64,000 bases of DNA from Silvibacterium bohemicum (lineage in GTDB: Bacteria > Acidobacteriota > Terriglobia > Terriglobales > Acidobacteriaceae): positions 656,231 to 720,230 of the forward strand of contig NZ_LBHJ01000012.1 of assembly GCF_001006305.1 (NCBI RefSeq), given 5' to 3'. The stretch's first letter is position 1; each line of letters begins with the position of its first letter. Shown one piece after another: positions 19,794 to 28,795 of the stretch. The notes beneath the pieces are model-generated. The model ran no database searches and was not told where the DNA came from. It saw only the letters and a program-made list of their open reading frames with translations. The translations under genes and the position numbers were made by a program.

Positions 19794-21238
19794 AGACTGG
19801 CCATAGCGTCGATTGCAGAGATTCGGATAGACCGCATCCGTTTCGTCTCATCGCTGTCGGAGATTTGCCCGGCGGCTTCATCTTGCTCAGCATGTGCCGG
19901 CGTCTGGGAGCGGTCGACGAGCAGCGTAGCCATGGCCGCTGCCTGGCACCGCAGTTCGGGCACGGCAATCGATTCGAGCAGCGTGCCCTGCCGTCCCGGG
20001 CCGACATGGAAGAGAATATCCGAGAACAACTCGTCCTGGTTGCGCAAAGCGCCGTTTGAGTCGGTCCACAGGCCGGAACCGAGCGGCCCGGCAACGGCCA
20101 GCCCTTGGGCAAAGAGGCTGTCCAGCAGGGAAGAGCCAACGCGGCGATAGTTCATGTTCGGACCGGTGCAATTGATGACGCGCGTCGCGGCGAGCTCTTT
20201 GACGTCGCCATCGGCCGTCCGAAACTGAACCCGCGCTCCATCCGGAGAGGGCAGCACGGCATGCAGGCTTCCACGATGCAGTGCGAGTGTTCCCACCTCG
20301 AGCTCCGCTTCGATGCGATCGGCGATGGAGGGCGCCATGCGATGTCTCACCACATCCCAACGGCGCTGCAGGTGGCGGCGGAAGCGCTTCTGCTCGACAA
20401 CAGGGAGTGCCAGCCACAATTCATTGGTGCGAGTGCGGAGACAATCGACAACCGCTCGCCAGTCGCCGCCCTGCTTGATGGCCTGGTGCACTCGATGAAG
20501 AAGATCGCGCGCCTTCACCGGCGCTTCACCATCGATGACCGATTGGCTCAAAGGATCATACGGGGCATGACGGTAAGGGAAGATGCCGTGCCGGGAGATC
20601 GCCGTTATCTGTCCGCGATGGCCCGTTTCTCTGAGCCTGAGCAGCACGTCGACAGTAGTGAGTCCGGAACCGATCAGAGCGACTGGAGCATCGGCAGGCA
20701 GGCCTGCATAGGTCGCATTCGCCCACGCGGAGTGGCAGTAAACGCCGTTGGCGATGGTCTCTTCCGCGACCCCAGGCAGCGGCGCAGGATCGAAGTTGCC
20801 GATGGCGAAGACCACCGTGTCGGCAATCAACTCCGTTCCGTCGGCCAGGTTTAAGACAACCTGATCGCTCACGATGCGGCAGCTCTGCACCGAGGTCCGC
20901 AGATGCTCGATGCCGGAAACGGCCTGAAGCAGCGACTGAATGTAGCGGCCGAAAACCGCGCGGGGAGCGAAGTAGGATGCCGTTGCCTTCGCGTCGTAGT
21001 TCTTCTGTAGCCACAGGAGAAAGTGGTCGGGCTGGTCGGGTATCGCGCTGATCTTGCCGGCCGGCACATTCAGCAGGTGCTCCAGGCTCGGAGTGGAGTA
21101 GGCCAGTCCCAGCCCTAACTCGCTGCGAGGATCGATCACAATAGCCCTCGCCTGCGCCTGCTTGCGAAGCAGGTGATAAGCAGTCAGCGCACCGCTGACT
21201 CCGGCGCCGACGATGGCAATTGTTTTCTCCGTGTTCAT
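19790..21238 (-). CDS. FAD/NAD(P)-binding protein, YdhS-like
   Basis: A 482-residue flavoprotein. It begins with a dinucleotide-binding fold, GAGVSG at residues 11-16, has a central VFAIGNFDPAPLPG and ALIGSGLTTVDVLLRL (second Rossmann motif), and a late NCTGPN motif. This is the architecture of the HcnC/YdhS-like FAD-NAD(P)-binding family, often of unknown substrate and possibly N-hydroxylation or sulfur/cyanide related. The C-terminal tail is polar. It is coupled to the ClC gene by a 4-base overlap, so an oxidoreductase and an anion transporter are made together; why is not clear. Confidence 0.8.
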   Translation of the reverse strand: MNTEKTIAIVGAGVSGALTAYHLLRKQAQARAIVIDPRSELGLGLAYSTPSLEHLLNVPAGKISAIPDQPDHFLLWLQKNYDAKATASYFAPRAVFGRYIQSLLQAVSGIEHLRTSVQSCRIVSDQVVLNLADGTELIADTVVFAIGNFDPAPLPGVAEETIANGVYCHSAWANATYAGLPADAPVALIGSGLTTVDVLLRLRETGHRGQITAISRHGIFPYRHAPYDPLSQSVIDGEAPVKARDLLHRVHQAIKQGGDWRAVVDCLRTRTNELWLALPVVEQKRFRRHLQRRWDVVRHRMAPSIADRIEAELEVGTLALHRGSLHAVLPSPDGARVQFRTADGDVKELAATRVINCTGPNMNYRRVGSSLLDSLFAQGLAVAGPLGSGLWTDSNGALRNQDELFSDILFHVGPGRQGTLLESIAVPELRCQAAAMATLLVDRSQTPAHAEQDEAAGQISDSDETKRMRSIRISAIDAMASL

Positions 21239-21571
21239 GATTTCACCGTAATGCGGCCGAGCCGCTTTGAAGTATTACAAATTGTTATGCCGCATAAGCA
21301 GCGCAAATACAGCCAATGTATTAGGACGGAAACATACCTCGCCATGCCGTCATGGCTCGAACATATTTCGAGATTGTCAATTGCGGACGAATTCGATCCG
21401 GTGTGCCGCTGTTCCACGAAAGTCCATCTCATCTGGTTCCAGTCTGCGACTGCGCAGGGGAGCGTGTCCAAGTAGAAATCTTTATCTCCGATAAGCAGGC
21501 CCTCACTTCGCTGCGCTTGAGCGAAGACCGCTTCGAACGCTTATGATGTCAGGCGACGGGCAACTTTCGAG
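21239..21571. other. Intergenic stretch without a supported gene
   Basis: These 333 bases separate the flavoprotein gene (leftward) from the Gfo/Idh gene (rightward) and must hold both promoters. A 64-codon frame (21352-21546, plus) exists but has no ribosome binding site and weak codon bias. No clear hairpin or operator was found. Confidence 0.4.
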
Positions 21572-22933
21572 ATGAGGGCTAGGGTGCACGAATTGAATCG
21601 CAGGAGTTTTCTGAAGGCGGCGGGAACGGCGGGCGCGCAAACGCTGTTCGGAGCCAAGGTCCATGCGCTGACCGCAATGAGCGAGCCGGAGAAGCCGGTC
21701 GCAGCCAACGATCATATCCAGTTCGCGTTGATTGGAGCGGGTATTCAGGGGCAGGGCGATACCAAGACGGCGGTCCAGGTGCCGGGCGTGAAGCTGGTCG
21801 CAGTCGCCGATTGCTACGATGGCAGGCTCGAGCACAGCAAGGAGCTTTGGGGCAGCGACATTTTCACGACTCGAAACTACGCCGAGATTCTTGCGCGGAA
21901 AGATATCGATGCCGTAATCATCGCCACGCCCGATCACTGGCATAAGCAGGCCGCGGTCGATGCGATGAAGGCAGGGAAAGACGTCTATTGCGAGAAGCCC
22001 ATGATCCATCTCTATACAGACGGTCCGGAGATGATCGAGACTGCACGCGCGACCAAGCGGATCATCCAGATCGGAAGCCAGCGCGTCAGCTCCATGATTT
22101 ACGCCAAGGCCAAAGAGCTGCTTGCCTCCGGCGCCATTGGCCAGCTGAACATGGTCACCGCGCGCTGGGATCGGAACTCCTCGATGGGCGCATGGAACTA
22201 CACCGTTCCGCTCGATGCATCGACGGAGACCTGCGATTGGCCGCGCTTTCTCGGTACCGCACCGAAGATTCCCTTCAACGCCGAGCACTTCTTTCAATGG
22301 CGCAAGTGGAAGGCCTACGGCAGCGGAGTGGCCGGCGATCTCTTCGTGCATCTTTTCAGCGGCACGCACTTCATCACCGGCTCCAACGGCCCGACACGCG
22401 CCATGGCCACCGGCGGTCTGCGTTTCTGGAAGGATGGAAGAGATGTTCCGGACGTGATGCTGGGGCTCTTCGATTATCGCGAGGGATTCAACCTCAGTCT
22501 GCGCGTCAATTTTGTGGATGGCGGCGAAGAGAGCGAGGGGCTGATCTTTACCGGCTCCGACGGCACGATGGAGATCGCCGGTAATTCGGTCAGCGTAGGC
22601 CGTGTGCCGCGGCCAAAGGAGCCAGGCTACGTCATCGGCACCTATACCGAGGCCATGCAAAAGCGCATCCTCGAGGAATATCGGCAAAAGTATCCGCTCG
22701 ATCATCCGGCGGGTGAGCCCCAGGTAGCGTACGACAAATATGTAGCTCCCGCTGGATACAGTGACAGTTACGATCACTTCAAAAACTTCTTCGCCGCCGT
22801 GCGCTCCCGTCAGCCAGTGGTCGAAGATGCGGTCTTCGGTTATCGCGCGGCGGGAGCGGCGCTGCTCGGCAATCTCAGCATGGAGCGCGACGCCATAGTG
22901 AAGTGGGATCCCGACGCGATGAAGCTCGCGTGA
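21572..22933 (+). CDS. Tat-exported Gfo/Idh/MocA family oxidoreductase
   Basis: A 453-residue NAD(P)-dependent sugar-type oxidoreductase. Residues about 9-32 form a twin-arginine signal (NRRSFLKAAGTAGAQTLFGA). The Rossmann motif GAGIQGQG follows, then the family motif CEKPM with the usual lysine, and a C-terminal alpha/beta domain. Exported members act on sugars or sugar alcohols in the periplasm and often keep a tightly bound cofactor. A GTG at 21584 has a better ribosome binding site (GAGGG) than the ATG at 21572, so the true start is uncertain by four codons. A VCBS-repeat gene follows after 49 bases and is probably in the same operon. Confidence 0.9.
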   Translation: MRARVHELNRRSFLKAAGTAGAQTLFGAKVHALTAMSEPEKPVAANDHIQFALIGAGIQGQGDTKTAVQVPGVKLVAVADCYDGRLEHSKELWGSDIFTTRNYAEILARKDIDAVIIATPDHWHKQAAVDAMKAGKDVYCEKPMIHLYTDGPEMIETARATKRIIQIGSQRVSSMIYAKAKELLASGAIGQLNMVTARWDRNSSMGAWNYTVPLDASTETCDWPRFLGTAPKIPFNAEHFFQWRKWKAYGSGVAGDLFVHLFSGTHFITGSNGPTRAMATGGLRFWKDGRDVPDVMLGLFDYREGFNLSLRVNFVDGGEESEGLIFTGSDGTMEIAGNSVSVGRVPRPKEPGYVIGTYTEAMQKRILEEYRQKYPLDHPAGEPQVAYDKYVAPAGYSDSYDHFKNFFAAVRSRQPVVEDAVFGYRAAGAALLGNLSMERDAIVKWDPDAMKLA

Positions 22934-22982
22934 AATATATCGCTCCCTGTTGCCACCCGCTCGACCAATGCACGACCGGAGA

Positions 22983-24290
22983 ATGAAGTTGTTGAAACGC
23001 ATGAAACTCACAGCCCTCGCGCTTGTATCGATCTATGCAGCATCTGGCTTGATCGCTGGTGCGCAGGACAAACGCAAGACCACTCCTGGCGATGGTCCAT
23101 ACGGTGTTCCGGAAGTGACCTTTCGTGTGCATCGCCTGGGCACCGATCACGCTGAAGGCATCACGACATTGGACATGAACGGCGATGGGCGTCCTGACCT
23201 GGTGAGCGGAGCCTACTGGTACGAGAATCCGGGACCCGAGGGTGGCGAATGGAAGCGTCATCAGTACCGGACCGTCGGCATGCTCAATGAGTTCGTCTCC
23301 GACTGCGGCGAGTGGACCTTCGACGTCAATCACGATGGTGCTCCCGATGTAGTGACGACCGGCTGGATGGTCAACGGCCTCTGGTGGTATGAGAATCCCC
23401 AAAAGCCCGACGTGATGTGGGAGAAGCACTTCATCGCCGACAGCTACGACACCGAGGGCGGAGCGACGGGCGACATCAATGGCGATGGCAAGCCCGATCT
23501 CGCACTCGCGCACTACAACCACTCTGGAATTATTTGGGTCGACTTCTCCGGACCGGAACCCAAGGTGCATCACGTCGGCGGCAAAGAGCAGGATGGACAC
23601 GGCATCGGCGTCGCCGATGTGGATGGCGATGGCAAGGCCGACATCCTGACTCCTTACGGATGGTTCAAGAACATCGATGCCGATCACGATCAGTGGGAAT
23701 GGCATGGCGACTGGCAGCTTGAAGACGCCGGATTTCCCATCATCGGATACGACGTCAACGACGACGGCAAGACCGACATCATCTACGGCCAGGGGCATAG
23801 CTACGGTCTTTACTGGCTCGAACAGCAGGGCGAGGGAACAGGCCGGCATTGGGTCAAGCACATCATCGACGAATCGTATTCGCAGATTCATGCACTCAAG
23901 GTGATCGATATCGACGGCGACGGCGTGCCTGAGCTGCTGACCGGCAAGCGTTATCGCGGCCACTCGGGCAACGATCCCGGCTCGTACGATCCGCTGGTGG
24001 TGTACTACTACAAGATCGATCGCAAGACCGGCCAATTCACCCGCTATTCGATCTCAGTGAATGGGACTGCGGGAGCCGGTACGCAGTTCATCGCGGAGGA
24101 TCTGGACGGAGATGGTGACATAGACCTGGCCACAGCAGGGAAGACCGGCGTTCACTTCTTCGAAAACCTAAAAGTCAATCTCGTGCCGAAAGCGACTCGC
24201 GAGAACGATCTTCTGCTGGATAAGAACTGGCCCTTCCCGGGCGAAGGCGTGATCGTGAAACAGGAAGATGGCCCTGCGCCGCAGAAATAA
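22983..24290 (+). CDS. Secreted VCBS/FG-GAP repeat beta-propeller protein
   Basis: A protein of 435 residues from the ATG at 22983 (frame open from 22950). An N-terminal signal peptide ends near AGAQ. At least seven FG-GAP/VCBS blades each carry a calcium-type loop: DMNGDGRPD, DVNHDGAPD, DINGDGKPD, DVDGDGKAD, DVNDDGKTD, DIDGDGVPE, DLDGDGDID. Such propellers bind ligands or partners and are common in secreted proteins encoded next to exported Gfo/Idh enzymes in Acidobacteriota and Planctomycetota. No catalytic site is recognised. Its end overlaps the next gene. Confidence 0.85.
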   Translation: MKLLKRMKLTALALVSIYAASGLIAGAQDKRKTTPGDGPYGVPEVTFRVHRLGTDHAEGITTLDMNGDGRPDLVSGAYWYENPGPEGGEWKRHQYRTVGMLNEFVSDCGEWTFDVNHDGAPDVVTTGWMVNGLWWYENPQKPDVMWEKHFIADSYDTEGGATGDINGDGKPDLALAHYNHSGIIWVDFSGPEPKVHHVGGKEQDGHGIGVADVDGDGKADILTPYGWFKNIDADHDQWEWHGDWQLEDAGFPIIGYDVNDDGKTDIIYGQGHSYGLYWLEQQGEGTGRHWVKHIIDESYSQIHALKVIDIDGDGVPELLTGKRYRGHSGNDPGSYDPLVVYYYKIDRKTGQFTRYSISVNGTAGAGTQFIAEDLDGDGDIDLATAGKTGVHFFENLKVNLVPKATRENDLLLDKNWPFPGEGVIVKQEDGPAPQK

Positions 24291-24957
24291 GCCCACAGTC
24301 ATCGATCGCACATTCGCTTCAGCAATTAAGTCAGTAAGCTCAGGGTATATGCCACTCAATGTTCAGGAGCAGTTTGGACAGATCGACATTTACGTGTTCG
24401 ATCAAATCCTTCGCGGAAATATCACTTCCGGAATGCGTGTGCTCGATGCCGGATGCGGGTACGGTCGCAATTTGGTCCACCTTCTACGAGAAGGGTGCGA
24501 GATCTTCGCATTGGACGCAGATCGCGAGGGAGTCGAGCACGTCCGTCAGCTATCGGCTGTCCTGAAAACCGGCCTCCCTGCAGAGAACTTTCGCGTGGGG
24601 CTGATTGAGCAAATGCCATTCCGGGATGCGATGGCCGATGTTGTGATCTGCAACTCGGTGCTTCATTTCGCGCGGGATGAAGATCACTTCAGAGCGATGC
24701 TGTCCGAGCTATGGCGGGTCTTGAAGCCTGCCGGAATGCTCTTCTGCCGCCTGGGCTCGAGGATCGGGATGGACTTCGAGCATATCGAGGGGAACCGGTA
24801 TGCGATAGCCGATGGTTCGGAGTGGTTCCTGGTGGATGAGGAAATGCTCCTGGAACTGGTGGAGGAAATGAACGCTGTTCTCGTTGACCCGTTGAAGACG
24901 ACCATCGTTCAGGATTATCGCTGCATGACCACGTGGGTGCTGCGAAAACGGCGATGA
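24268..24957 (+). CDS. Class I SAM-dependent methyltransferase
   Basis: A 229-residue methyltransferase of the Methyltransf_11 type. Motif I is VLDAGCGYG (58-66), the acidic strand-2 residue is in FALDADREG, and the post-I motif PFRDAMADVVICNSVLHF follows. The longest frame overlaps the VCBS gene by 23 bases. Met28 at 24349 (MPLNVQEQFGQ) is an alternative start, but the preceding 27 residues keep coding character. The substrate is unknown. Codon use is less GC-biased than that of its neighbours. Confidence 0.82.
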   Translation: MALRRRNKPTVIDRTFASAIKSVSSGYMPLNVQEQFGQIDIYVFDQILRGNITSGMRVLDAGCGYGRNLVHLLREGCEIFALDADREGVEHVRQLSAVLKTGLPAENFRVGLIEQMPFRDAMADVVICNSVLHFARDEDHFRAMLSELWRVLKPAGMLFCRLGSRIGMDFEHIEGNRYAIADGSEWFLVDEEMLLELVEEMNAVLVDPLKTTIVQDYRCMTTWVLRKRR

Positions 24958-25058
24958 CATCGCATCCAACTACAGAGAGATTCCTCTGTTGATTCGCCTG
25001 TCCCTAAGGCGCTCACTCTCAGAGCGGATGAGCGCAGGCTCTAGGCTAGAATTGACTC

Positions 25059-26360
25059 GTGCGAATCCCCGTCATCGCTGCAAGCTTCCTTTCGTTACCG
25101 CTGTTTCTGGCTCTCGCCGGCTGCAGCAAGCCTTCCTTGATTGTGCCAGCTTCGCTGACCACCATAGGCCAGGCGACACCCGTCACCGTCCAGGTCCACG
25201 ATACTCACGGGGTTAGCAAGCTCACCGTCAGCGTGACTCAGAACGGAGCCCAGTACCAGGCCTGGCAGAGTAGCGCTGCCTCCAAAAGCGCTGACACCAC
25301 ATTCAACTTCAATGTGGGCGTCAAAACTACTCCCCAACTGCGCGACGGGAAGGCCCACCTGATTATCGAAGCCATCTCCGGCGGTCTGTTCCACAGCCGC
25401 GCTCGCTGGGAAGGCGACGTCAACGTGGTCACCGAGCCGCCCGTCGTCAGCGCGGACTCCGACCAGCACTATCTGTACCTCGGCATGGCCGACCTCGCCA
25501 CGCTGAATGTCACCGGCTCCTATACGTCGGCGGGCGTTCGCGTCGGGGACCAGACCTTTCGCGCGTGGCCCATGCCCGGCGGCAAACCCGGCCTCATCTC
25601 CCTGTTCGCCTTTGCCTGGAACATGCCTCAGGGCACCGCGCCCCTGGTCTTCGCCTCCAATGGCGCAGGCAATGACGTGACCACGCCGCTCACCGTCGTC
25701 TTTCCCAAGAGAGAGCAGCCCGTCTATACCCAGCACGAGATTCAGGTCACCGACCAATTTATGCAGAAGGTCCTGGGCGAGCTCGATCCGAATGGCGCCG
25801 GCGATCCCGTCGCGCGCTTCGTCAGGATCAACACCGAGATGCGCAAGGCGAACAACCAGACTCTGTCAGACCTGCGCTTCAAGACCGCGGATCATTTTCT
25901 CTGGTCCCAGCCCTTCACGCGACAATCGCACTCTCAGGCCGAGGCCACCTTTGCCGATGTGCGCAGCTATATCTATCACGGCAAGAAGATCGACCAGCAG
26001 GTGCACCTGGGCTACGATCTTGCCGTCACCCAGCATGTAGGCGTCGAGGCGTCCAATGACGGCCGTATCGTATGGGCCGCTCCTCTCGGCATCTACGGCA
26101 ACTGCGTCGTCGTCGACCACGGCTATGGATTGCAGACCATCTACGGCCACATGAGCCGGATCGATGTGCATGTCGGAGACATGGTCAAGCGCAGCCAGAT
26201 CATGGGGCTCAGCGGCATGACCGGCATGGCCGGAGGCGATCACGTCCATTTCGCCATGCAGCTCGACGGAGTCCAGATCGATCCCAAAGAGTGGTGGGAC
26301 GCGCACTGGATTCACGACCACATCGCCCGCCGCGTCGATCTGCCCGGCTTCGGTAAATAG
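25059..26360 (+). CDS. M23 family peptidoglycan endopeptidase, lipoprotein
   Basis: A 433-residue lipoprotein from a GTG start, with a signal peptide and lipobox LALAGC (Cys22). An all-beta N-terminal part spans about 30-215. The LytM/peptidase M23 domain lies at about 305-415: His316 and Asp320 (HLGYD), IYGHMS, and the HxH pair His395-His397 in GGDHVHF. All zinc ligands are present, so it is probably active. M23 enzymes cut peptide cross-links in peptidoglycan. The lipobox suggests anchoring in the outer or inner membrane, facing the periplasm. Confidence 0.92.
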   Translation: MRIPVIAASFLSLPLFLALAGCSKPSLIVPASLTTIGQATPVTVQVHDTHGVSKLTVSVTQNGAQYQAWQSSAASKSADTTFNFNVGVKTTPQLRDGKAHLIIEAISGGLFHSRARWEGDVNVVTEPPVVSADSDQHYLYLGMADLATLNVTGSYTSAGVRVGDQTFRAWPMPGGKPGLISLFAFAWNMPQGTAPLVFASNGAGNDVTTPLTVVFPKREQPVYTQHEIQVTDQFMQKVLGELDPNGAGDPVARFVRINTEMRKANNQTLSDLRFKTADHFLWSQPFTRQSHSQAEATFADVRSYIYHGKKIDQQVHLGYDLAVTQHVGVEASNDGRIVWAAPLGIYGNCVVVDHGYGLQTIYGHMSRIDVHVGDMVKRSQIMGLSGMTGMAGGDHVHFAMQLDGVQIDPKEWWDAHWIHDHIARRVDLPGFGK

Positions 26361-26385
26361 CCTCTGTTTCGGATGCGCAAGAATT

Positions 26386-26420
26386 CGCCAACGCAGACTG
26401 CGATTTTTTCTGCGTTGGCG
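26386..26420. terminator. Hairpin between convergent genes, probable terminator
   Basis: A perfect 12-bp inverted repeat (CGCCAACGCAGA and TCTGCGTTGGCG, 11-base loop containing six T) lies between the convergent M23 and GH51 genes. There is no strong T run after the stem, so terminator function is likely but not certain. Confidence 0.55.
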
Positions 26421-26515
26421 GATTTATCGTGAGGATAGAGCCTGAAGTACAGAAGCTTTGTTGTTCTTCCAGGCTTTGCTTTAAGCCTATTCCGGGTATC
26501 AAGCGTAGCGGCAAG

Positions 26516-28102
26516 CTATGGGGTGATCGAGATGACAGTCACCGATTTAGGGTCAAGTGTCACCGTCAGTTTGCCGTCACGGGTCTTCACCGCCGCAGGC
26601 TTGGGTACAACAGTACGAGGCGAATCGAAGGTGTTGATGCTATCCACCGCCGGAGCTGTCAGTGTCTCTCCGCTTGCAGCCGCTGTCTTCATGCCGTTGA
26701 TGTCGGCTTCAATCTGAAGAGGTTTCTCGGGATCGAGGTTCGTGAGCGCCAGCCAAAGCTTCCCTGTGGCATCCCGGGCAGCGATCGCATCCAGCCGCGG
26801 TAGTGTTACGTCGCCATGGACGTAGGTTCCGGCATCGAAAGCCACCGGAACAAAGGTCGCGTCCTGGAAGGGCACATACATTTTGTAGATGTAATAGGTT
26901 GGGGTGAGAACCATCTTCTCCCGGTCGGTGAGGATCATCGCCTGAAGCACGTTGATCATCTGCGCGATATTGGCCATGCGAACGCGATCGGCATGCCGGG
27001 CGAAGATATTCAGGTTTAACGCAGCCAAAACCGCATCGCGCATGCTGTTCTGCTGTTCGAGAAATGATTTATTGGTTCCGGGCAGCGGAGCAAACCACTC
27101 GCCCCACTCGTCAACCACGAGCGCGACCTTTTTCTCCGGATCGTACTTGTCCATGACCGCTTCCTGCTTTCGCAGAAATTCGTCCATGAACAGGGTGGAC
27201 TTGATGGTCTTCGCGTAGTCTTCGACGCCGAAATTGATGGAGGGTGCGGAGGGCGGCCAGCCGGTGGGAACGGTGTACCAGTGAAGCGACAGCCCGTTGA
27301 TATCCCAGCTCCAGGTGTGGTGCTGCCAGGCTTTCATGACCGCTTCGGTCCACTCGGTCGTGGGAGTGCCAGGTCCGACAGCAATGCGCAGCATCTGGTC
27401 TTTATCGCGTTGCGCGGGATTCATGTTAGGGACGAAGCGGCTGTAAATCTTCATCAGGCTGACATAGTAATCGGGGCTCATCGCTCCCCCGCAGTCCCAG
27501 CTTTCATTGCCCAGGCCCAGCATCGCAATTTTGTAAGGCGCGGGATGGCCGTTGGCAGCGCGCTCCTTGGCCAGCGCCGTGGGCTCGGCAGCTGTCATGT
27601 ATTCAACCCATTCGGCCGCCTCCTGCGGTGTTCCCGAGCCAAGGTTGAGCGACACGTATGCATTGCTGCCTATCTGATGGACAAAGTCCATGAACTCGTC
27701 AGTCCCGAAGGCATTGCTATCGACAACATCGCCCCAGGCGGAGTTCACTGTGGCCGGACGCTTGTCGGCAGGGCCGATCCCGTTGCGCCAGTGGTACTGG
27801 TCCGCGAAGCAGCCGCCGGGCCAACGGACGTCCGGAACCTTGAGCTCCCGCAGCGCGCCAACGACGTCATTGCGAATCCCGCGTGTGTTGGGAATCGAGG
27901 AGTCCGGCCCAACCCAGATTCCGCCATAAAGGCCACGCCCAAGGTTCTCCGCAAATTGGCCGAATAGGTTGCGGTCGATTTTTGCGCCGCTTTTTGCCGC
28001 GTCGATGGAGAGGTGAGCTTGGTCCTGAGCCGCTGCCGGCACGATGGGGAGCAGAAGGAGAAGGCAATTGCGAAAGACAGCCGGGAACTTGATGATCTTC
28101 AT
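26516..28102 (-). CDS. GH51 alpha-L-arabinofuranosidase, secreted
   Basis: Releases L-arabinose from arabinan or arabinoxylan side chains. The 528-residue protein has a signal peptide (residues 1-25, ending AAAQ), a TIM-barrel catalytic domain with acid/base Glu200 in GLGNESWDCGG and nucleophile Glu332 in VVDEWGEWF, and a C-terminal beta-sandwich. Export points to periplasmic or extracellular use of plant polysaccharide. A LacI-type operator candidate lies about 80 bases upstream at 28180-28195. Confidence 0.93.
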   Translation of the reverse strand: MKIIKFPAVFRNCLLLLLPIVPAAAQDQAHLSIDAAKSGAKIDRNLFGQFAENLGRGLYGGIWVGPDSSIPNTRGIRNDVVGALRELKVPDVRWPGGCFADQYHWRNGIGPADKRPATVNSAWGDVVDSNAFGTDEFMDFVHQIGSNAYVSLNLGSGTPQEAAEWVEYMTAAEPTALAKERAANGHPAPYKIAMLGLGNESWDCGGAMSPDYYVSLMKIYSRFVPNMNPAQRDKDQMLRIAVGPGTPTTEWTEAVMKAWQHHTWSWDINGLSLHWYTVPTGWPPSAPSINFGVEDYAKTIKSTLFMDEFLRKQEAVMDKYDPEKKVALVVDEWGEWFAPLPGTNKSFLEQQNSMRDAVLAALNLNIFARHADRVRMANIAQMINVLQAMILTDREKMVLTPTYYIYKMYVPFQDATFVPVAFDAGTYVHGDVTLPRLDAIAARDATGKLWLALTNLDPEKPLQIEADINGMKTAAASGETLTAPAVDSINTFDSPRTVVPKPAAVKTRDGKLTVTLDPKSVTVISITP

Positions 28103-28179
28103 TCGGGGTATCCAAAGAAAAATGGTTATGTATCGATAAAGCTCTTGTAGTGAGCTGCTTGAGCCCAGTTATATGCGAT

Positions 28180-28195
28180 GAGAAAACGTTCTCTC
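28180..28195. promoter_or_regulatory. LacI-type operator candidate upstream of the GH51 gene
   Basis: GAGAAAACGTTCTCTC is a 16-base near-palindrome (14 of 16 positions symmetrical) centred on AACGTT with a central CG, the usual layout of LacI/GalR-family sites. It is 78-93 bases upstream of the arabinofuranosidase start. The regulator gene is not in the window. Confidence 0.45.
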
Positions 28196-28309
28196 GTATC
28201 TCACCCATAAACCATATATAGGCGCCCCGAGGATCAGCAAGAAAAATAAATCGCTTTAGTAGAGGAGCTCGCAGACCCCACCGAGAAAGATTTTGATTGA
28301 CGTTTCGTT

Positions 28310-28386
<77 letters not shown>

Positions 28387-28795
28387 TTTGGCGGCTTTCG
28401 CGGGGTGAATGTGCGACCGGCGGCTCTCCCGATCTTAATTCACGGCGACCCTGACACCCAAGCCGCGTGAAAATCGTCGCGATGCGTCTAATAGAAAATA
28501 TGCCGTGGAATTGTGGTCAATGCCAATCAAGAGTCGGCGCGATTCAACGTGCTTTCATTAACGGCTGCTAGATTCTCTTTAGTTTTGCCTCAGTTTCGCG
28601 GATTACGGTAGCGATCGATCTCTATCGATTTTCCAAAGTGATTCAACTGGTCTGACACCTGCGTCAGCCGCTTGGTCATCGGAGCCTTCCTTTCCGTTGC
28701 GGCTTCGATCCTTGTGTAAGTGCACTTAAGCAGTCACATAAATGAAAATGCGCCTGTTCATTTTGCAGGCTTCTTTATTCGGAGACCTTATACTT
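28387..28795. other. Upstream region of the large TonB-dependent receptor
   Basis: This 409-bp gap between the tRNA and the receptor gene holds no supported gene. It contains a perfect 12-bp palindrome, TAAGTGCACTTA, at 28717-28728, about 68 bases before the receptor start, and two ATCGAT palindromes 9 bases apart near 28616-28632. A GGAGA ribosome binding site is at 28781-28785. Confidence 0.45.

Noticed and set aside
21352-21546. 64-codon plus-strand frame before the Gfo/Idh gene
   Set aside because: No ribosome binding site and weak third-position GC bias; cannot be supported without homologues.
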